Assembly: GCA_903858085.1 (NCBI GenBank)
Contig: CAIOHJ010000176.1
Coordinates: 1-61,326 of the forward strand
Direction: 5' to 3'
DNA: 61,326 bases
Origin: an uncultured Chloroflexota bacterium
Lineage (GTDB): Bacteria > Chloroflexota > Anaerolineae > Caldilineales > Caldilineaceae
The notes below the pieces were generated by a model. The model worked only from the letters and a program-made list of their open reading frames with translations, did not search any database and was not told the origin of the DNA. A program made the position numbers and the translations under genes. Below, piece after piece: positions 16,506 to 25,471 of this stretch; within the stretch, counting starts at the first letter, position 1, and the number at the start of each line of letters is the position of its first letter.

Positions 16506-19073
16506 TCAGCTTACATCGCCCTGTCCATGCCAGAAGCGCTCTACCTGTTCGCGCAGACGTGGGTAGGCTGACAGCGAGGGGTTTTCTGCAAAGAGCTGTT
16601 GGGCGGACTCGCGCGCGGCCAGCAGCGTGGCAATCTCTGAAAAGTGGGCGACGTGCAGATCGGGCAGCCCGCTTTGGCGGGTGCCGAGGAAGTCGCCGGG
16701 GCCGCGCAGTTCGAGATCTTTTTCGGCCAGCACAAAGCCATCGTGGGTTTCGGCCAGCACGTCGAGCCTGGCCTGCGCGCCGGGCGCCGTGCTGCCGCTG
16801 ATCAGCGCGCAGTAGCTGTTGTGCTGGCCACGCCCGACACGCCCGCGCAGCTGGTGAAGCTGTGCCAGGCCAAATCGATCTGCATCTTCGACGACCATGA
16901 CAGAGGCGTTGGGCACGTCGATCCCCACTTCGATCACGGTGGTGCTGACCAGGATGGCGTGGTGCCCTTCGGCAAATTCGCGCATTACTCGGTCTTTTTC
17001 GCCGCCACTCAGCCGACCATGAAGCAGGCCCAGGCTGAGGTCGGGAAAGATCGTGGACTGCAGCCTTTTGTGTTCGTCGACGGCAGCGCCGACGGCAAGT
17101 TTGTCGCTTTCGTCGACGAGCGGGTAGACAATATAGGCCTGGCGTCCGGCGGCCACCTCGCGGCGGAGGAAGCCATAGATTCGCTCCCGTTCGGCCGGGG
17201 TGAAGCGTCTGGTCTGGATTGGGGAGCGGCCCGGCGGCAGTTCGTCGATGCGGCTGACATCCAGGTCCCCGTAGACGGTCAACGCCAGGCTGCGCGGGAT
17301 CGGCGTGGCGCTCATGACCAGCAGATGTGGCTGCTGGCTGTTGGAGGTGCGCAGCGCGCTGCGCTGGGCGACACCGAAACGGTGTTGTTCGTCGACGACG
17401 ACCAGCGCCAGCCGATTGAAATCGACCCCTTCCTGGAGCAAGGCGGTCGTGCCGACCACGACATCGACGGTGCCGGCGGCCAGGCCAGCGAGCAGTTCGC
17501 TGCGGTCCGCAACACGGCCGGTGAGCAAAGCGACCTGGAGGGGAGTTCCGTCCGGGCGCTGCAGCTGGCTGAGCAGGCGGCTGAGGGTGCGGTGGTGCTG
17601 TTCGGCCAGAATCTGAGTAGGTGCCAACAAGACAGCCTGGGCGCCCTGGAGGATGGCTGCCCACATGGCCGCAGCGGCGACAGCTGTCTTGCCGCTGCCG
17701 ACATCCCCCTGGACCAGCCGGGTCATCGGCAGGCTGCGGGCCAGATCGCGTTGAAGTTCAGCGATCACCCGTTCCTGGGCGCCGGTCAACTGGAAGGGGA
17801 GTGTCTGCTGGAACTGCTGCAGCCGATCCGGCTCGAGGGGCAGCGGCAGCGCGCTCCCTTGTTGCAGCTGGGCCCGGCGCTGTTGGACGCCGATCTGGAT
17901 GTAGAAAAGCTCGTCGAAGGCAACCCGCCGGCGTGCCGCGGCCAATTGTTCGAGGTCGTCGGGAAAGTGAATCTGAGCCAGGGCTGCCGGAAGGGAAGGG
18001 AGCGCGTGTTGGCTGCGAACAGCTTCAGGCAGCGGGTCGACGACCCACTGGAGATACTCTTCGATTGCTGTATGGATCCAGGAGCGGAGCCGGTGGTTGC
18101 TGAGCCCTTCGGTCAGCCGATAGACAGGGGAGAGACGGCCTGTGGCGATGCGCTCTTCGTCAATTTCTTCAAAGGCAGGGCTTTCGAGGGTTTTGTGGCC
18201 CATGTACAGCCCAACCTTGCCGCTGAAACGCAGCGTAGAGCCAGGTTTGAGCTGTTTGGCGATCCAGCGATTCCACCAGACGGCATGCAGCGTACCGGTC
18301 GAATCGCCCAGGATTGCCTGGGTTTGGACGCGATTGAGGCCGACCTTGCGTTCGCGCACCTCCCAGACATTGGCGACGACTGTCACCTGCTCGCCTGGCT
18401 GGAGGGCGGCAATCGTGCGCAGCTGGCTGTAGTCGTCGTAGCGGGCAGGCAGATGCCAGAGCAGGTCGACGATCCGCCGGATGCCAAGTCTGGCCAACGG
18501 CTCAGCAGTTGCTTCGCCGATCCCAGCCAGCTGGGTGACAGTGGCTTCCAGGTCGACCGGCGTGCGAGAGCCTTTTTGTGGTTGGCGGGCCAGACGGGCA
18601 CGTGCTTTGTGGGTCGCTTCGGCGGGAGGGAGGGCTGGGCTGGTCGGGGCGTCCCCAGCTTTTTCTGCCGTACTTGTCTCTGGCCTGTAGAGCAGGGAGG
18701 AACCCGCTTCTCTGTCGAAAGGGTCCCCTTCGGGAATGATCAAAGGGGAGAGAGGTGTGTGCTCTTCTGTGTGCTCTTCGACAGGCTGGGGCTCGGCGCT
18801 GCTCTCGAGGAAAGCAGGCAGGGTTGCCTGCCGGATCGAGGCGGCAATGGCCTGGCGGTGGTGGGGGTCAGCGGCGCCGTAGGTGCGCATCAATGTGACG
18901 AGTCGGTCGATCTGGCGGGGGGCGATTCCTTCTTTGCGCGCTTCAACTTCCCAGCGATCGGCCATTGCCTGCAGCCCGCCGATGACCCCGCGGTTGCGCC
19001 ACCCCTGTTTTTCTTCGAGGTCGAGAATCCGCTCGATTCGGTTCAGCACTGCTGCATTCGCCGCTGCACCCAC
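16506..19073 (-). CDS. recG: ATP-dependent DNA helicase RecG
   Basis: RecG, here 855 residues, reverses stalled replication forks and branch-migrates Holliday junctions. The wedge OB-fold lies at about 215-300, helicase motif I (GDVGSGKTAV) at 456-465, motif II is DEQH, and motifs V/VI are TTVIEVGIDVPNA and QLRGRVGRG. It is longer than E. coli RecG (693) because of an N-terminal extension of about 175 residues: a helical part (1-85) and an acidic Pro/Glu/Thr-rich linker (90-155). A few Chloroflexota and cyanobacterial RecG proteins carry similar extensions. The start is a GTG at 19073, two bases after the degV stop. Confidence 0.93.
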   Translation of the reverse strand: MGAAANAAVLNRIERILDLEEKQGWRNRGVIGGLQAMADRWEVEARKEGIAPRQIDRLVTLMRTYGAADPHHRQAIAASIRQATLPAFLESSAEPQPVEEHTEEHTPLSPLIIPEGDPFDREAGSSLLYRPETSTAEKAGDAPTSPALPPAEATHKARARLARQPQKGSRTPVDLEATVTQLAGIGEATAEPLARLGIRRIVDLLWHLPARYDDYSQLRTIAALQPGEQVTVVANVWEVRERKVGLNRVQTQAILGDSTGTLHAVWWNRWIAKQLKPGSTLRFSGKVGLYMGHKTLESPAFEEIDEERIATGRLSPVYRLTEGLSNHRLRSWIHTAIEEYLQWVVDPLPEAVRSQHALPSLPAALAQIHFPDDLEQLAAARRRVAFDELFYIQIGVQQRRAQLQQGSALPLPLEPDRLQQFQQTLPFQLTGAQERVIAELQRDLARSLPMTRLVQGDVGSGKTAVAAAAMWAAILQGAQAVLLAPTQILAEQHHRTLSRLLSQLQRPDGTPLQVALLTGRVADRSELLAGLAAGTVDVVVGTTALLQEGVDFNRLALVVVDEQHRFGVAQRSALRTSNSQQPHLLVMSATPIPRSLALTVYGDLDVSRIDELPPGRSPIQTRRFTPAERERIYGFLRREVAAGRQAYIVYPLVDESDKLAVGAAVDEHKRLQSTIFPDLSLGLLHGRLSGGEKDRVMREFAEGHHAILVSTTVIEVGIDVPNASVMVVEDADRFGLAQLHQLRGRVGRGQHNSYCALISGSTAPGAQARLDVLAETHDGFVLAEKDLELRGPGDFLGTRQSGLPDLHVAHFSEIATLLAARESAQQLFAENPSLSAYPRLREQVERFWHGQGDVS

Positions 19074-19075
19074 GT

Positions 19076-19936
19076 TCAGTACACCCCTTCATAGACAAGG
19101 ACCCCAAGCACCTGGGTACCCAGATAGGTGCCCAGGCTGGGGCGGTAGTCGATCCGGTGGATCGCGGTTTGGGGCAGTGTGTCACGCAGGCGTTCGATGA
19201 GGCCTGTGCGTTGGGGGTCGTAGCCTTCTTCGAAGATGCCCAGGTCGCGCACCGAGGCAAATTCGTTGACAAACTCTGCCAATTTTTCGACCACTTCGTC
19301 GCGCGTCTGGACCTTCTCCTGCGTCATCAGCTTGCCATCCTCCATCATCAGCATTGCCTTGATGCCCAGCATGGTGCCGAGCAGGCTCTGGGAAGGGCTC
19401 AGGGTCGTACTGCGTTCCAGGTAGTTCAAGCTTTCACTGAAGGCTGCAAAATAGAGGTGTGGGACTGCGCCGTTGACAATGCGGGCAACGTCGTTGACGC
19501 TGGCGCCTGCTTCAGCGGCTGCGGCGGCTTGCTGGACCAGCAGGCCCAGCCCATAGGTGGTGCTCTGGCTGTCGAGGACGCGAATGGTAAAGCGGCCGCG
19601 CAGCATCTCGGCTGCTTTGCGAGCTGTAGCCCACATCGGGCTCAGCTCACGGCTCATGTGGATGCAGACGATCTGTTCCCCTTCGCCGTTGGCATGGAAG
19701 AGGTCGAGAAAGGTGTTGACATTGGGGGCCTGAATTTCGGGAAGGCGGGAGATGCCCAGCTGTTGCGCCTCGCGCACTTTGGCGAAGAGCTCTTCGGTCG
19801 AGAAGTCTGGGTCTTCCTCGAAGAAAGAGCCTCCCACTTTGATCCGGTGTGGCACGACCGTGACCGGGTACTTTTGAAGCACATCTGGCGGCAGGAAGGC
19901 GTTGCTGTCTGTGACAATCCGAACTTTATTCATCAT
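19076..19936 (-). CDS. DegV family fatty-acid-binding protein
   Basis: This DegV-family protein of about 286 residues typically binds a fatty acid and serves as the FakB partner of a fatty-acid kinase. VRIVTDSNAFLPPDV near the N-terminus is the DegV signature, and the EEDPDFSTEELFAKV and TYGLGLLVQQAAAAAEAG segments match the family fold. No FakA/DAK-type kinase gene is adjacent. I chose the ATG at 19936 by homology (MMNKVRIVTDS); the longer in-frame extension to 20029 looks non-coding. It is followed two bases later by recG, so they are probably co-transcribed. Confidence 0.88.
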   Translation of the reverse strand: MMNKVRIVTDSNAFLPPDVLQKYPVTVVPHRIKVGGSFFEEDPDFSTEELFAKVREAQQLGISRLPEIQAPNVNTFLDLFHANGEGEQIVCIHMSRELSPMWATARKAAEMLRGRFTIRVLDSQSTTYGLGLLVQQAAAAAEAGASVNDVARIVNGAVPHLYFAAFSESLNYLERSTTLSPSQSLLGTMLGIKAMLMMEDGKLMTQEKVQTRDEVVEKLAEFVNEFASVRDLGIFEEGYDPQRTGLIERLRDTLPQTAIHRIDYRPSLGTYLGTQVLGVLVYEGVY

Positions 19937-20277
19937 CGGTCTGGCGGCGGAAACCACCCCAGCGGGTGGAGGAAGCCGCTTTCCTCCTTTTGTGGTACAA
20001 TTGTTCGCATAGAGGTTTCGACTACACAACGAGTCAGCGAATCAACTGTGTAGCGCCCGCCTTTTCAGGATACTCCTGGCGTACGGTTTCGGCAAAATTC
20101 TGGGCAACTCTGTTGTCATCCTCTGGCCGGTAAAACCCTTCCTCTCCCGTTTTGACAGACCGTCCTGTTTGGAGAGCTTTTTGATCCGTGCTATGATATC
20201 AAGTCGATTTTAGCAAAAAATGCCTGTGCTTTGCCAATCGACGGTGGGCTCGGGTTTCGCAAAAAAGGGGAAAAATC
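19937..20277. promoter_or_regulatory. Divergent intergenic region of degV and rpmB
   Basis: This 341-base region has no coding frame. It holds a CCACCC/GGGTGG hairpin just before degV. On the plus strand a promoter candidate is TTGGAG (20169-20174), 17 bp, TATGAT (20192-20197), which would give rpmB a leader of about 75 bases. AAGGGG at 20265-20270 is the rpmB ribosome-binding site. Confidence 0.4.
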
Positions 20278-20457
20278 ATGTCCAAGTGTCAGCAATGTGG
20301 AAAAGGCCCGCAGTTTGGCAACAACCGTCCCTGGTCCAAGAAGGCGACACGACGTATCTGGAGCGTCAACATCCAGAAAACGACTGTGATGGAAGGGGGA
20401 CGGGCAGTCTCCAAACGTCTGTGCACAGCTTGTCTCAAAAGCCAGACCAAGGCGTGA
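20278..20457 (+). CDS. rpmB: 50S ribosomal protein L28
   Basis: The 59-residue protein begins MSKCQQCGKGPQFGNN and ends CLKSQTKA. Cys4, Cys7, Cys49 and Cys52 form the C4 zinc site of the Cys-containing (C+) L28 type, and KKATRRIWSVNIQK is the conserved basic core. A purine-rich AAGGGGAAAAATC lies before the ATG. It is short and easily overlooked, but every expected L28 block is present. It is monocistronic; the adjacent rlmN runs the other way and converges on it. Confidence 0.92.
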   Translation: MSKCQQCGKGPQFGNNRPWSKKATRRIWSVNIQKTTVMEGGRAVSKRLCTACLKSQTKA

Positions 20458-20466
20458 CAGTCGGCC

Positions 20467-20500
20467 AGCTGGATCTGGGTTGAAGCTGGATCTGGGTTGA
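20467..20500. repeat. 17-bp exact tandem duplication
   Basis: AGCTGGATCTGGGTTGA occurs twice in direct succession (20467-20483 and 20484-20500), just after the rpmB stop. It is probably a small slippage duplication in non-coding sequence. Confidence 0.75.
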
Positions 20501-20528
20501 AAAAGTCGATTCGGGGGAGAGGAGAAAA

Positions 20529-20553
20529 CCCGCCGGTGCTGTAGAACCGGCGG
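20529..20553 (-). terminator. Terminator of rlmN
   Basis: A 9-bp GC-rich stem (CCCGCCGGT/ACCGGCGGG) with a loop of about 7 bases is followed on the minus strand by TTTT. It lies about 40 bases beyond the rlmN stop and also faces rpmB, so it may act in both directions. Confidence 0.6.
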
Positions 20554-20593
20554 GCCATTCGCATGGCTGGATTCAGCCGACTCTCCGCGGGGG

Positions 20594-21745
20594 CTAATGG
20601 CGCGCTTCGATCTCGAGGGAAAGGGGCTGGTGGGCGGCTGCGCGGCGCAGCTGGCCGCAGCCGGCGTTAATCTCGATGCCGCGGCGCAGCCGGATGGTGG
20701 TGGGAATGCCTGCGTTTTGCAGAATCTGGGCAAAGTGAGCGGTGGCGGCGTCGCTGGAGGGCTGAAACGGGCTGTCGGCGACCGGGTTGAGCGGGATCAG
20801 ATTGACGTGGCAGAGGATATCGTGCAGCCTGGCAGCCATCTCCTGGGCCAGTTCGGGCGAGTCGTTGATTCCCGCCATCAGCGCGTATTCGAAGGTGACA
20901 CGACGGCGGGTCTTTGCCACGTACCGGCGCACTGCCTCTAACAGGGTTGTGACTGGGTAGCCTTTGTTGACAGGCACAAGCTGGGTGCGCAGCAGATCGT
21001 TGGGGGCATGCAGGCTGACTGCCAGACCGACCTGGAGCTTTTCGTCGGCCATGCGTTCGATCTGGGGGACCAGCCCGACGGTGCTCAGGGTGATGTGGCG
21101 GGCGCCGAGGCCGAAGGCATCTGGGGCTGTCAACCGGTGCAGGGCTGCCCAGACGTTGGCGTAGTTGTGCAGCGGTTCTCCCATGCCCATCAACACAAGA
21201 TTGGTGACCTGGGTAGGGCGTTCTACGCTGCAGGGGAGGGGCAGCGTCGGGTCGGCGAGGTGGCGGGCGAAATAGAGCACCTGGGCCACGATTTCGCCGC
21301 TGGTCAAGTTGCGTGCCAGCCCGCCCTGGGCGGTGGCACAGAAGGCGCAGCCCATCGCGCAGCCCGCCTGGCTGGAGATGCAGAGCGTACGGCGCTGGTC
21401 GTAGAGCATGAGCACCGCCTCGATGGTCTGTCCGTCAGCCAGCTGAAAGAGCACTTTGACCGTGTCGCGGTCGGAGGAGACGATTTGGGCGACGGGTGCC
21501 AGCGGGGTGAGGGTGGCGGTGGCGGCAAGCTGTTCGCGCAGCGTCCTGGGCAGATCGCTCATTGCGGCAAAGTCTTCTGCATACCGTCGATAGATCCATT
21601 CCCAAATCTGGCGGGCACGAAACTGCGGCGTTTGGAATTGGGCCAACCACTGGCTCAGCTGCGCGAAGTCAAAATCCAACAAAGCGACCCGTTCGGCGTG
21701 GGTGCGCTGTTCTGGGAGGGGTTGTACAGCTTTTGGGGTTGTCAA
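20594..21745 (-). CDS. rlmN: 23S rRNA (adenine-2503-C2)-methyltransferase
   Basis: RlmN is a radical-SAM enzyme (383 residues) that methylates A2503 of 23S rRNA and A37 of some tRNAs. The CxxxCxxC iron-sulfur motif is Cys129/Cys133/Cys136 in QAGCAMGCAFC. The two catalytic cysteines of the RlmN mechanism are Cys122 (TLCISSQ) and Cys363 (INAGCGQL). LVLMGMGEPLHNY is the SAM-binding GEP motif. Length and motifs are normal, and nothing suggests the resistance-type Cfr. Confidence 0.95.
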   Translation of the reverse strand: MTTPKAVQPLPEQRTHAERVALLDFDFAQLSQWLAQFQTPQFRARQIWEWIYRRYAEDFAAMSDLPRTLREQLAATATLTPLAPVAQIVSSDRDTVKVLFQLADGQTIEAVLMLYDQRRTLCISSQAGCAMGCAFCATAQGGLARNLTSGEIVAQVLYFARHLADPTLPLPCSVERPTQVTNLVLMGMGEPLHNYANVWAALHRLTAPDAFGLGARHITLSTVGLVPQIERMADEKLQVGLAVSLHAPNDLLRTQLVPVNKGYPVTTLLEAVRRYVAKTRRRVTFEYALMAGINDSPELAQEMAARLHDILCHVNLIPLNPVADSPFQPSSDAATAHFAQILQNAGIPTTIRLRRGIEINAGCGQLRRAAAHQPLSLEIEARH

Positions 21746-21925
21746 GGTCGTTCCTGGCCGTTTCTGTCAAAATACCGAATGCTTCTGGCAGTATACCTCT
21801 GAAGCGCCATTGCCGCATCTTTGTGTGGGGTCAGGCGAGGATTTCAGCGGTGGGCTTCTGTCGCTCTGGTGTCGGCTGGGTTTGCCAAAACTGAAGCAAG
21901 ATCACTGGCGTTCTGTTGGGCTCTC

Positions 21926-21934
21926 TGCTACAAT
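21926..21934 (+). promoter_or_regulatory. Extended -10 promoter of ftsH
   Basis: TG-C-TACAAT (21926-21934) followed by a G-run is an extended -10 element about 25 bases before the ftsH ATG. It would leave a short leader containing the GAGAGG ribosome-binding site. Confidence 0.5.
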
Positions 21935-21958
21935 GGGGGGCATGGAGAGGAGACTGTG

Positions 21959-23773
21959 ATGGGTGCCAACTGGAGTCGAAACGCGTTTGTCTATCTGTTG
22001 ATTGTGGTGGCTGCGGCGACACTTTTTATCAACATCTATCGGCCAGGGGATGCGCCGCAGCAGATCAGCCTGACCGAGCTGGCGAGGCGGGTTCAAGCGG
22101 GCGAGGTCAAGACGTTGCTCGTGAGCGGCGACGAGCTGCGTGTGCAGTTTGTCGACGAGGCTGCGCCAGTTCTTTCGCGGCGTGAGGAGGGGGTGCCGGT
22201 CACCCAGACGCTCAGGGATCTGGGGGTTCTGCCTGAACAGCTGGCGAAGGTAGCCCTCAAATATGAAGCTCCGGGCAACACGGGCAGCTGGCTGGCGCTG
22301 GCCGTCAACTTGCTGCCGCTCCTGTTCATCGGCGCGCTCTTTTTTATTTTATTTCGCCAGACCCAAGGGGGGGGCAACCAGGCGTTGTCGTTTGGCAAGA
22401 GCAAGGCGCGCGTCTTTACCGGAGACAAACCGACCGTCAAATTTGAAGATGTAGCCGGTTCTGACGAGGCCAAAGAGGAGCTCAAAGAAGTTGTCGAGTT
22501 TCTTAAAGAACCTCAAAAATTTGTGGCGTTGGGGGCTCGGATTCCCAAGGGGGTGCTGCTGGTCGGCCCTCCTGGGACAGGCAAGACGTTGATGGCGAAA
22601 GCCGTCTCCGGGGAAGCGGGGGTGCCCTTCTTCAGCATTTCAGGGTCGGAGTTTGTGGAGATGTTTGTGGGGGTGGGTGCGAGCCGGGTGCGCGATCTCT
22701 TTGAGCAGGCGAAGCGCAACAGCCCCTGTATTATCTTCGTCGACGAAATTGATGCTGTGGGGCGCTATCGAGGCACCGGGCTGGGGGGGTCACACGACGA
22801 GCGGGAGCAGACCCTCAACCAGATCCTGGTGGAGATGGACGGTTTTGGAACGGACACCAACGTGATCCTGATAGCGGCGACCAATCGACCGGACATTCTG
22901 GACCCAGCGCTGCTGCGTCCGGGGCGCTTTGACCGGCGTGTGACCATGGACCGCCCCGACATCGTCGGGCGGCGGGCGGTTTTGGAGGTACATGTCCGGG
23001 GCAAGCCGGTGGAACCGGGGGTCGATCTGGAGCGGATTGCCCGTCAGACGCCTGGGTTTGTCGGGGCGGATCTGGAAAATGTGGTCAACGAGGCGGCGAT
23101 TCTCTCGGCGCGGCGCAACAAGCGGGCGATTGGGATGCAGGAGTTGCAGGAGGCGGTCGAGCGGGTAGGGATGGGGGGGCCCGAACGGCGCAGCCGGCTG
23201 ATGTCGCCCCAGGAGAAAAAGGTGGTAGCCTACCACGAGGCGGGCCACGCGTTGGTCTCCTACCTTTGCAAAAATTCAGACCCGGTGCAGAAGATCACCA
23301 TTGTGCCGCGCGGCGGGGCTGGCGGCTACGTCTGGCGTGTGGCGGAGAAAGACCGTCTGTTGGCCAAACGTGCCTACTTCCTGGACCACATTGCGGTGGC
23401 GCTTGGCGGGCGTGTCGCCGAGGAGCTGGTCTTCGGCGATGTCTCGAACGGCGCTTCGATGGACATCCAGCAGCTCACGCAGGTGGCGCGGGCGATGGTC
23501 ACCCGGTATGGGATGAGCGAAAAAATGGGGCCGCTGCAGTTTGGCCAGCAGGACGAACTTGTCTTTTTGGGGCGAGACCTGGCCGAGCAGCGTGACTACA
23601 GCGAGGAAGTCGCTGAAGAGATCGACGCCGAGGTGCATCTGCTGGTCGACTCTGCGTATCACCGGGTGCGTGCGCTGTTGGCTGAACATGTGGAGCTGTT
23701 GCACAAACTGGCCAATACGCTGCTGGAACGGGAGACCCTCAACGCCGAGGAGTTTGCTGCGCTCTTGGCCTAG
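21959..23773 (+). CDS. ftsH: ATP-dependent zinc metalloprotease FtsH
   Basis: This FtsH has 604 residues and is a membrane-anchored AAA+ protease for quality control of membrane and short-lived regulatory proteins. Two TM segments (about 9-27 and 112-132) flank the extracytoplasmic domain. Walker A is GPPGTGKT (203-210), Walker B IIFVDEIDA (258-266), and the second region of homology includes NRPDILDPALLRPGRFDRR. The zinc motif is HEAGH (426-430), with an Asp near 504 in SNGASMDIQQ as third ligand. The ATG at 21959 follows GAGAGG; the upstream in-frame extension overlaps the promoter and is rejected. The loop sequence GRYRGTGLGGSHDEREQTLN is standard. Confidence 0.95.
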   Translation: MGANWSRNAFVYLLIVVAAATLFINIYRPGDAPQQISLTELARRVQAGEVKTLLVSGDELRVQFVDEAAPVLSRREEGVPVTQTLRDLGVLPEQLAKVALKYEAPGNTGSWLALAVNLLPLLFIGALFFILFRQTQGGGNQALSFGKSKARVFTGDKPTVKFEDVAGSDEAKEELKEVVEFLKEPQKFVALGARIPKGVLLVGPPGTGKTLMAKAVSGEAGVPFFSISGSEFVEMFVGVGASRVRDLFEQAKRNSPCIIFVDEIDAVGRYRGTGLGGSHDEREQTLNQILVEMDGFGTDTNVILIAATNRPDILDPALLRPGRFDRRVTMDRPDIVGRRAVLEVHVRGKPVEPGVDLERIARQTPGFVGADLENVVNEAAILSARRNKRAIGMQELQEAVERVGMGGPERRSRLMSPQEKKVVAYHEAGHALVSYLCKNSDPVQKITIVPRGGAGGYVWRVAEKDRLLAKRAYFLDHIAVALGGRVAEELVFGDVSNGASMDIQQLTQVARAMVTRYGMSEKMGPLQFGQQDELVFLGRDLAEQRDYSEEVAEEIDAEVHLLVDSAYHRVRALLAEHVELLHKLANTLLERETLNAEEFAALLA

Positions 23774-23817
23774 GGCAAAATGGTTTCGTCTGTGTCTGCT
23801 GTCGAAGTGCAGTTGCC

Positions 23818-24183
23818 TCAGCCGCGCGTCACCAAAATGACGCCGGCGACGATGACAAAGACACCGGCCCAGCGCAGAGTGGTGACCTGTTCGCCGAGAA
23901 TTGCAGCGCTGACCAGTGTGATCAGGACGTAGCCCAGGCTGAGCGCCGGGTAGGCGTAGCTCAGTTCAACCCGGCTCAGCAGGACCAGCCAGAAGACCGT
24001 GCTGAAGCCGTAGGCTGCGACACCAGTCAGCACAAAAGGATTCAGAATCGCCTTGCCCAGGCTGTCGACCAGCAGACTCAGATCGCCGCTGATGACGCCG
24101 ACGCTGCTCATGCCGCGCTTCATCATCAGCTGGCCAAAAACATTGAGAGAGACGGTCACCAACAGCAGGATCAACTGTTTCAT
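23818..24183 (-). CDS. Small four-TM EamA/SMR-like transporter
   Basis: The 121-residue protein has four predicted membrane helices (about 3-20, 45-65, 70-95, 100-120). The first helix contains NVFGQLMMKRGM, which matches the half-size EamA/DMT proteins related to small multidrug resistance and ArnE/F-type flippases. ELSYAYPALSLGYVLITLVSAAILGE corresponds to the helix-3/4 signature of that superfamily. The substrate is unknown; lipid-linked sugars or polyamine-like cations are typical for the family. ATG 24183 has GGAG 9 bases upstream. It probably works as a dimer. Confidence 0.75.
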   Translation of the reverse strand: MKQLILLLVTVSLNVFGQLMMKRGMSSVGVISGDLSLLVDSLGKAILNPFVLTGVAAYGFSTVFWLVLLSRVELSYAYPALSLGYVLITLVSAAILGEQVTTLRWAGVFVIVAGVILVTRG

Positions 24184-24226
24184 CAAGCAGGCTCCAGAAT
24201 TTGAAAGGTCTGTGTACCTGGCCCGG

Positions 24227-24532
24227 ATGGACAGATACGTTTTCAGATTGTACCTGCATGACAAGGAATTGGGGAAAGTGGAGACGAGCGAGACAGACGA
24301 TAGGAGCGGGCAGAGAGTGGGGCCTGCAAGGGAATGGGGAGGGGTGCCGGTCAGAGTGGGTCTGGGCTTTGGGGGGGTAGGCCTGCTGCTGACGGTTGTT
24401 GGGATTGTGCGTGGTCAGGTGCCGCTGGCACCCCTCAACCTGGCCATTGCCCTGTTGATCGGCGGAGGGGTCTGGTTTGTGGTCGCCTGGGCCGTGGCAG
24501 CTGCCGCGGTAGATGTGGAGAAAGATGGCTGA
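24227..24532 (+). CDS. Small hypothetical membrane protein
   Basis: This protein of about 101 residues has a polar N-terminal segment and two strongly hydrophobic helices near the C-terminus (VGLGFGGVGLLLTVVGIV and IALLIGGGVWFVVAWAVAAAA). I do not recognise a family. The start is uncertain: the ATG at 24227 lacks a clear ribosome-binding site, and a later GTG is possible. The stop overlaps the first 8 bases of the HAD phosphatase gene, which suggests coupled translation. It is divergent from the small transporter and would share its promoter region. Confidence 0.5.
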   Translation: MDRYVFRLYLHDKELGKVETSETDDRSGQRVGPAREWGGVPVRVGLGFGGVGLLLTVVGIVRGQVPLAPLNLAIALLIGGGVWFVVAWAVAAAAVDVEKDG

Positions 24533-25367
24533 TTCGCTGCACGCACTGGCGCGCCTGCGCGCTGTTTTTTTGGACATGGACGGTGTCATCTACGTTGGCA
24601 GCCGCCCCCTTCCGGGCGCCCAGGCGCTGTTTGACTACCTCGACGCCACCGGTCGGCAGTGGATGCTGGTGACCAACAATGCGGCGTTCACTTCACAGCA
24701 GTTCAGCGACAGAGTAGCGGCGATGGGGTTGCGGGTACCGCCCGAGCGGATTTTGGGAAGTGCTGAAGCGACCGCCAGCTGGCTGCGTTATCAGGTAGCC
24801 AGGGGGTGGCCAGAGGGCAAGGTGATCGTCATGGGGCAGGGCGGGCTGCGCAGCGCGCTGACCCAGGCTGATTTTGAGCTGACCGAAGACCCTTTTGCGG
24901 CGACCTATGCGGTCTCGGGGGCCAACTTTGAACTGACCTACCGAGACCTGGCCGATGTGACCCTGGCCATCCGCAACGGCGCCCATTTCATTGGCACGAA
25001 CAGCGACCGAACCTACCCTACCGAGCGGGGGCAGGTCCCTGGTGCTGGCAGCATCCTTGCCTTGTTGGTGGCGGCGACCGACAAAGAGCCGGTGGTCATC
25101 GGCAAACCCAACGCCCCCATGTTCGAAGAGGCTTTGCGCCGCCTGGCGGTGACGCCGAGCGACGCGTTGATGGTCGGCGACCGCTACGAGACCGATATTG
25201 TGGGGGCTCTGGCGCTGGGAATGAGCACAGTCGGGGTGTTGACCGGGGTGGACAGCCGAGCCGCGTTTGAGGCGCAAAGTGTGCCCCCGCACTGGGTTTT
25301 GGAGGGATTGCCCGACCTGCTTGCCCTGCTGCGCCAGGCAGACGCTGGCCAGGGGATGGCCCCATAG
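24525..25367 (+). CDS. HAD-superfamily (NagD-like) phosphatase
   Basis: This HAD subclass IIA hydrolase of 280 residues resembles NagD/4-nitrophenylphosphatases. Motif I is DMDGVIYVG (Asp17 nucleophile, Asp19), motif II VTNN, and motif III/IV GKPNAPMFEEAL with MVGDRYETDIVGA near the C-terminus. The NAAFTSQQF segment is the cap-proximal signature. Substrates of relatives include nucleotide monophosphates, phosphoglycolate and p-nitrophenyl phosphate; none can be assigned here. ATG 24525 is preferred over ATG 24513 because GTGGAGAAAG precedes it. Confidence 0.88.
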   Translation: MADSLHALARLRAVFLDMDGVIYVGSRPLPGAQALFDYLDATGRQWMLVTNNAAFTSQQFSDRVAAMGLRVPPERILGSAEATASWLRYQVARGWPEGKVIVMGQGGLRSALTQADFELTEDPFAATYAVSGANFELTYRDLADVTLAIRNGAHFIGTNSDRTYPTERGQVPGAGSILALLVAATDKEPVVIGKPNAPMFEEALRRLAVTPSDALMVGDRYETDIVGALALGMSTVGVLTGVDSRAAFEAQSVPPHWVLEGLPDLLALLRQADAGQGMAP

Positions 25368-25471
25368 AGAGCGTTGCTGGGAGGGGGGCTGAACGGGCGG
25401 CTGCCGGTGGGATCCTGAAGCAGGCTGCATAGAGCGGCCTGCTTTCAACCAAAGAGGAAGAGATCGTTTTT

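Noticed and set aside
16644..19094. Open frame of 816 codons on the plus strand
   Set aside because: It is antisense to recG, whose helicase motifs are intact. Long antisense frames are expected in GC-rich genes, and no protein family is recognisable.
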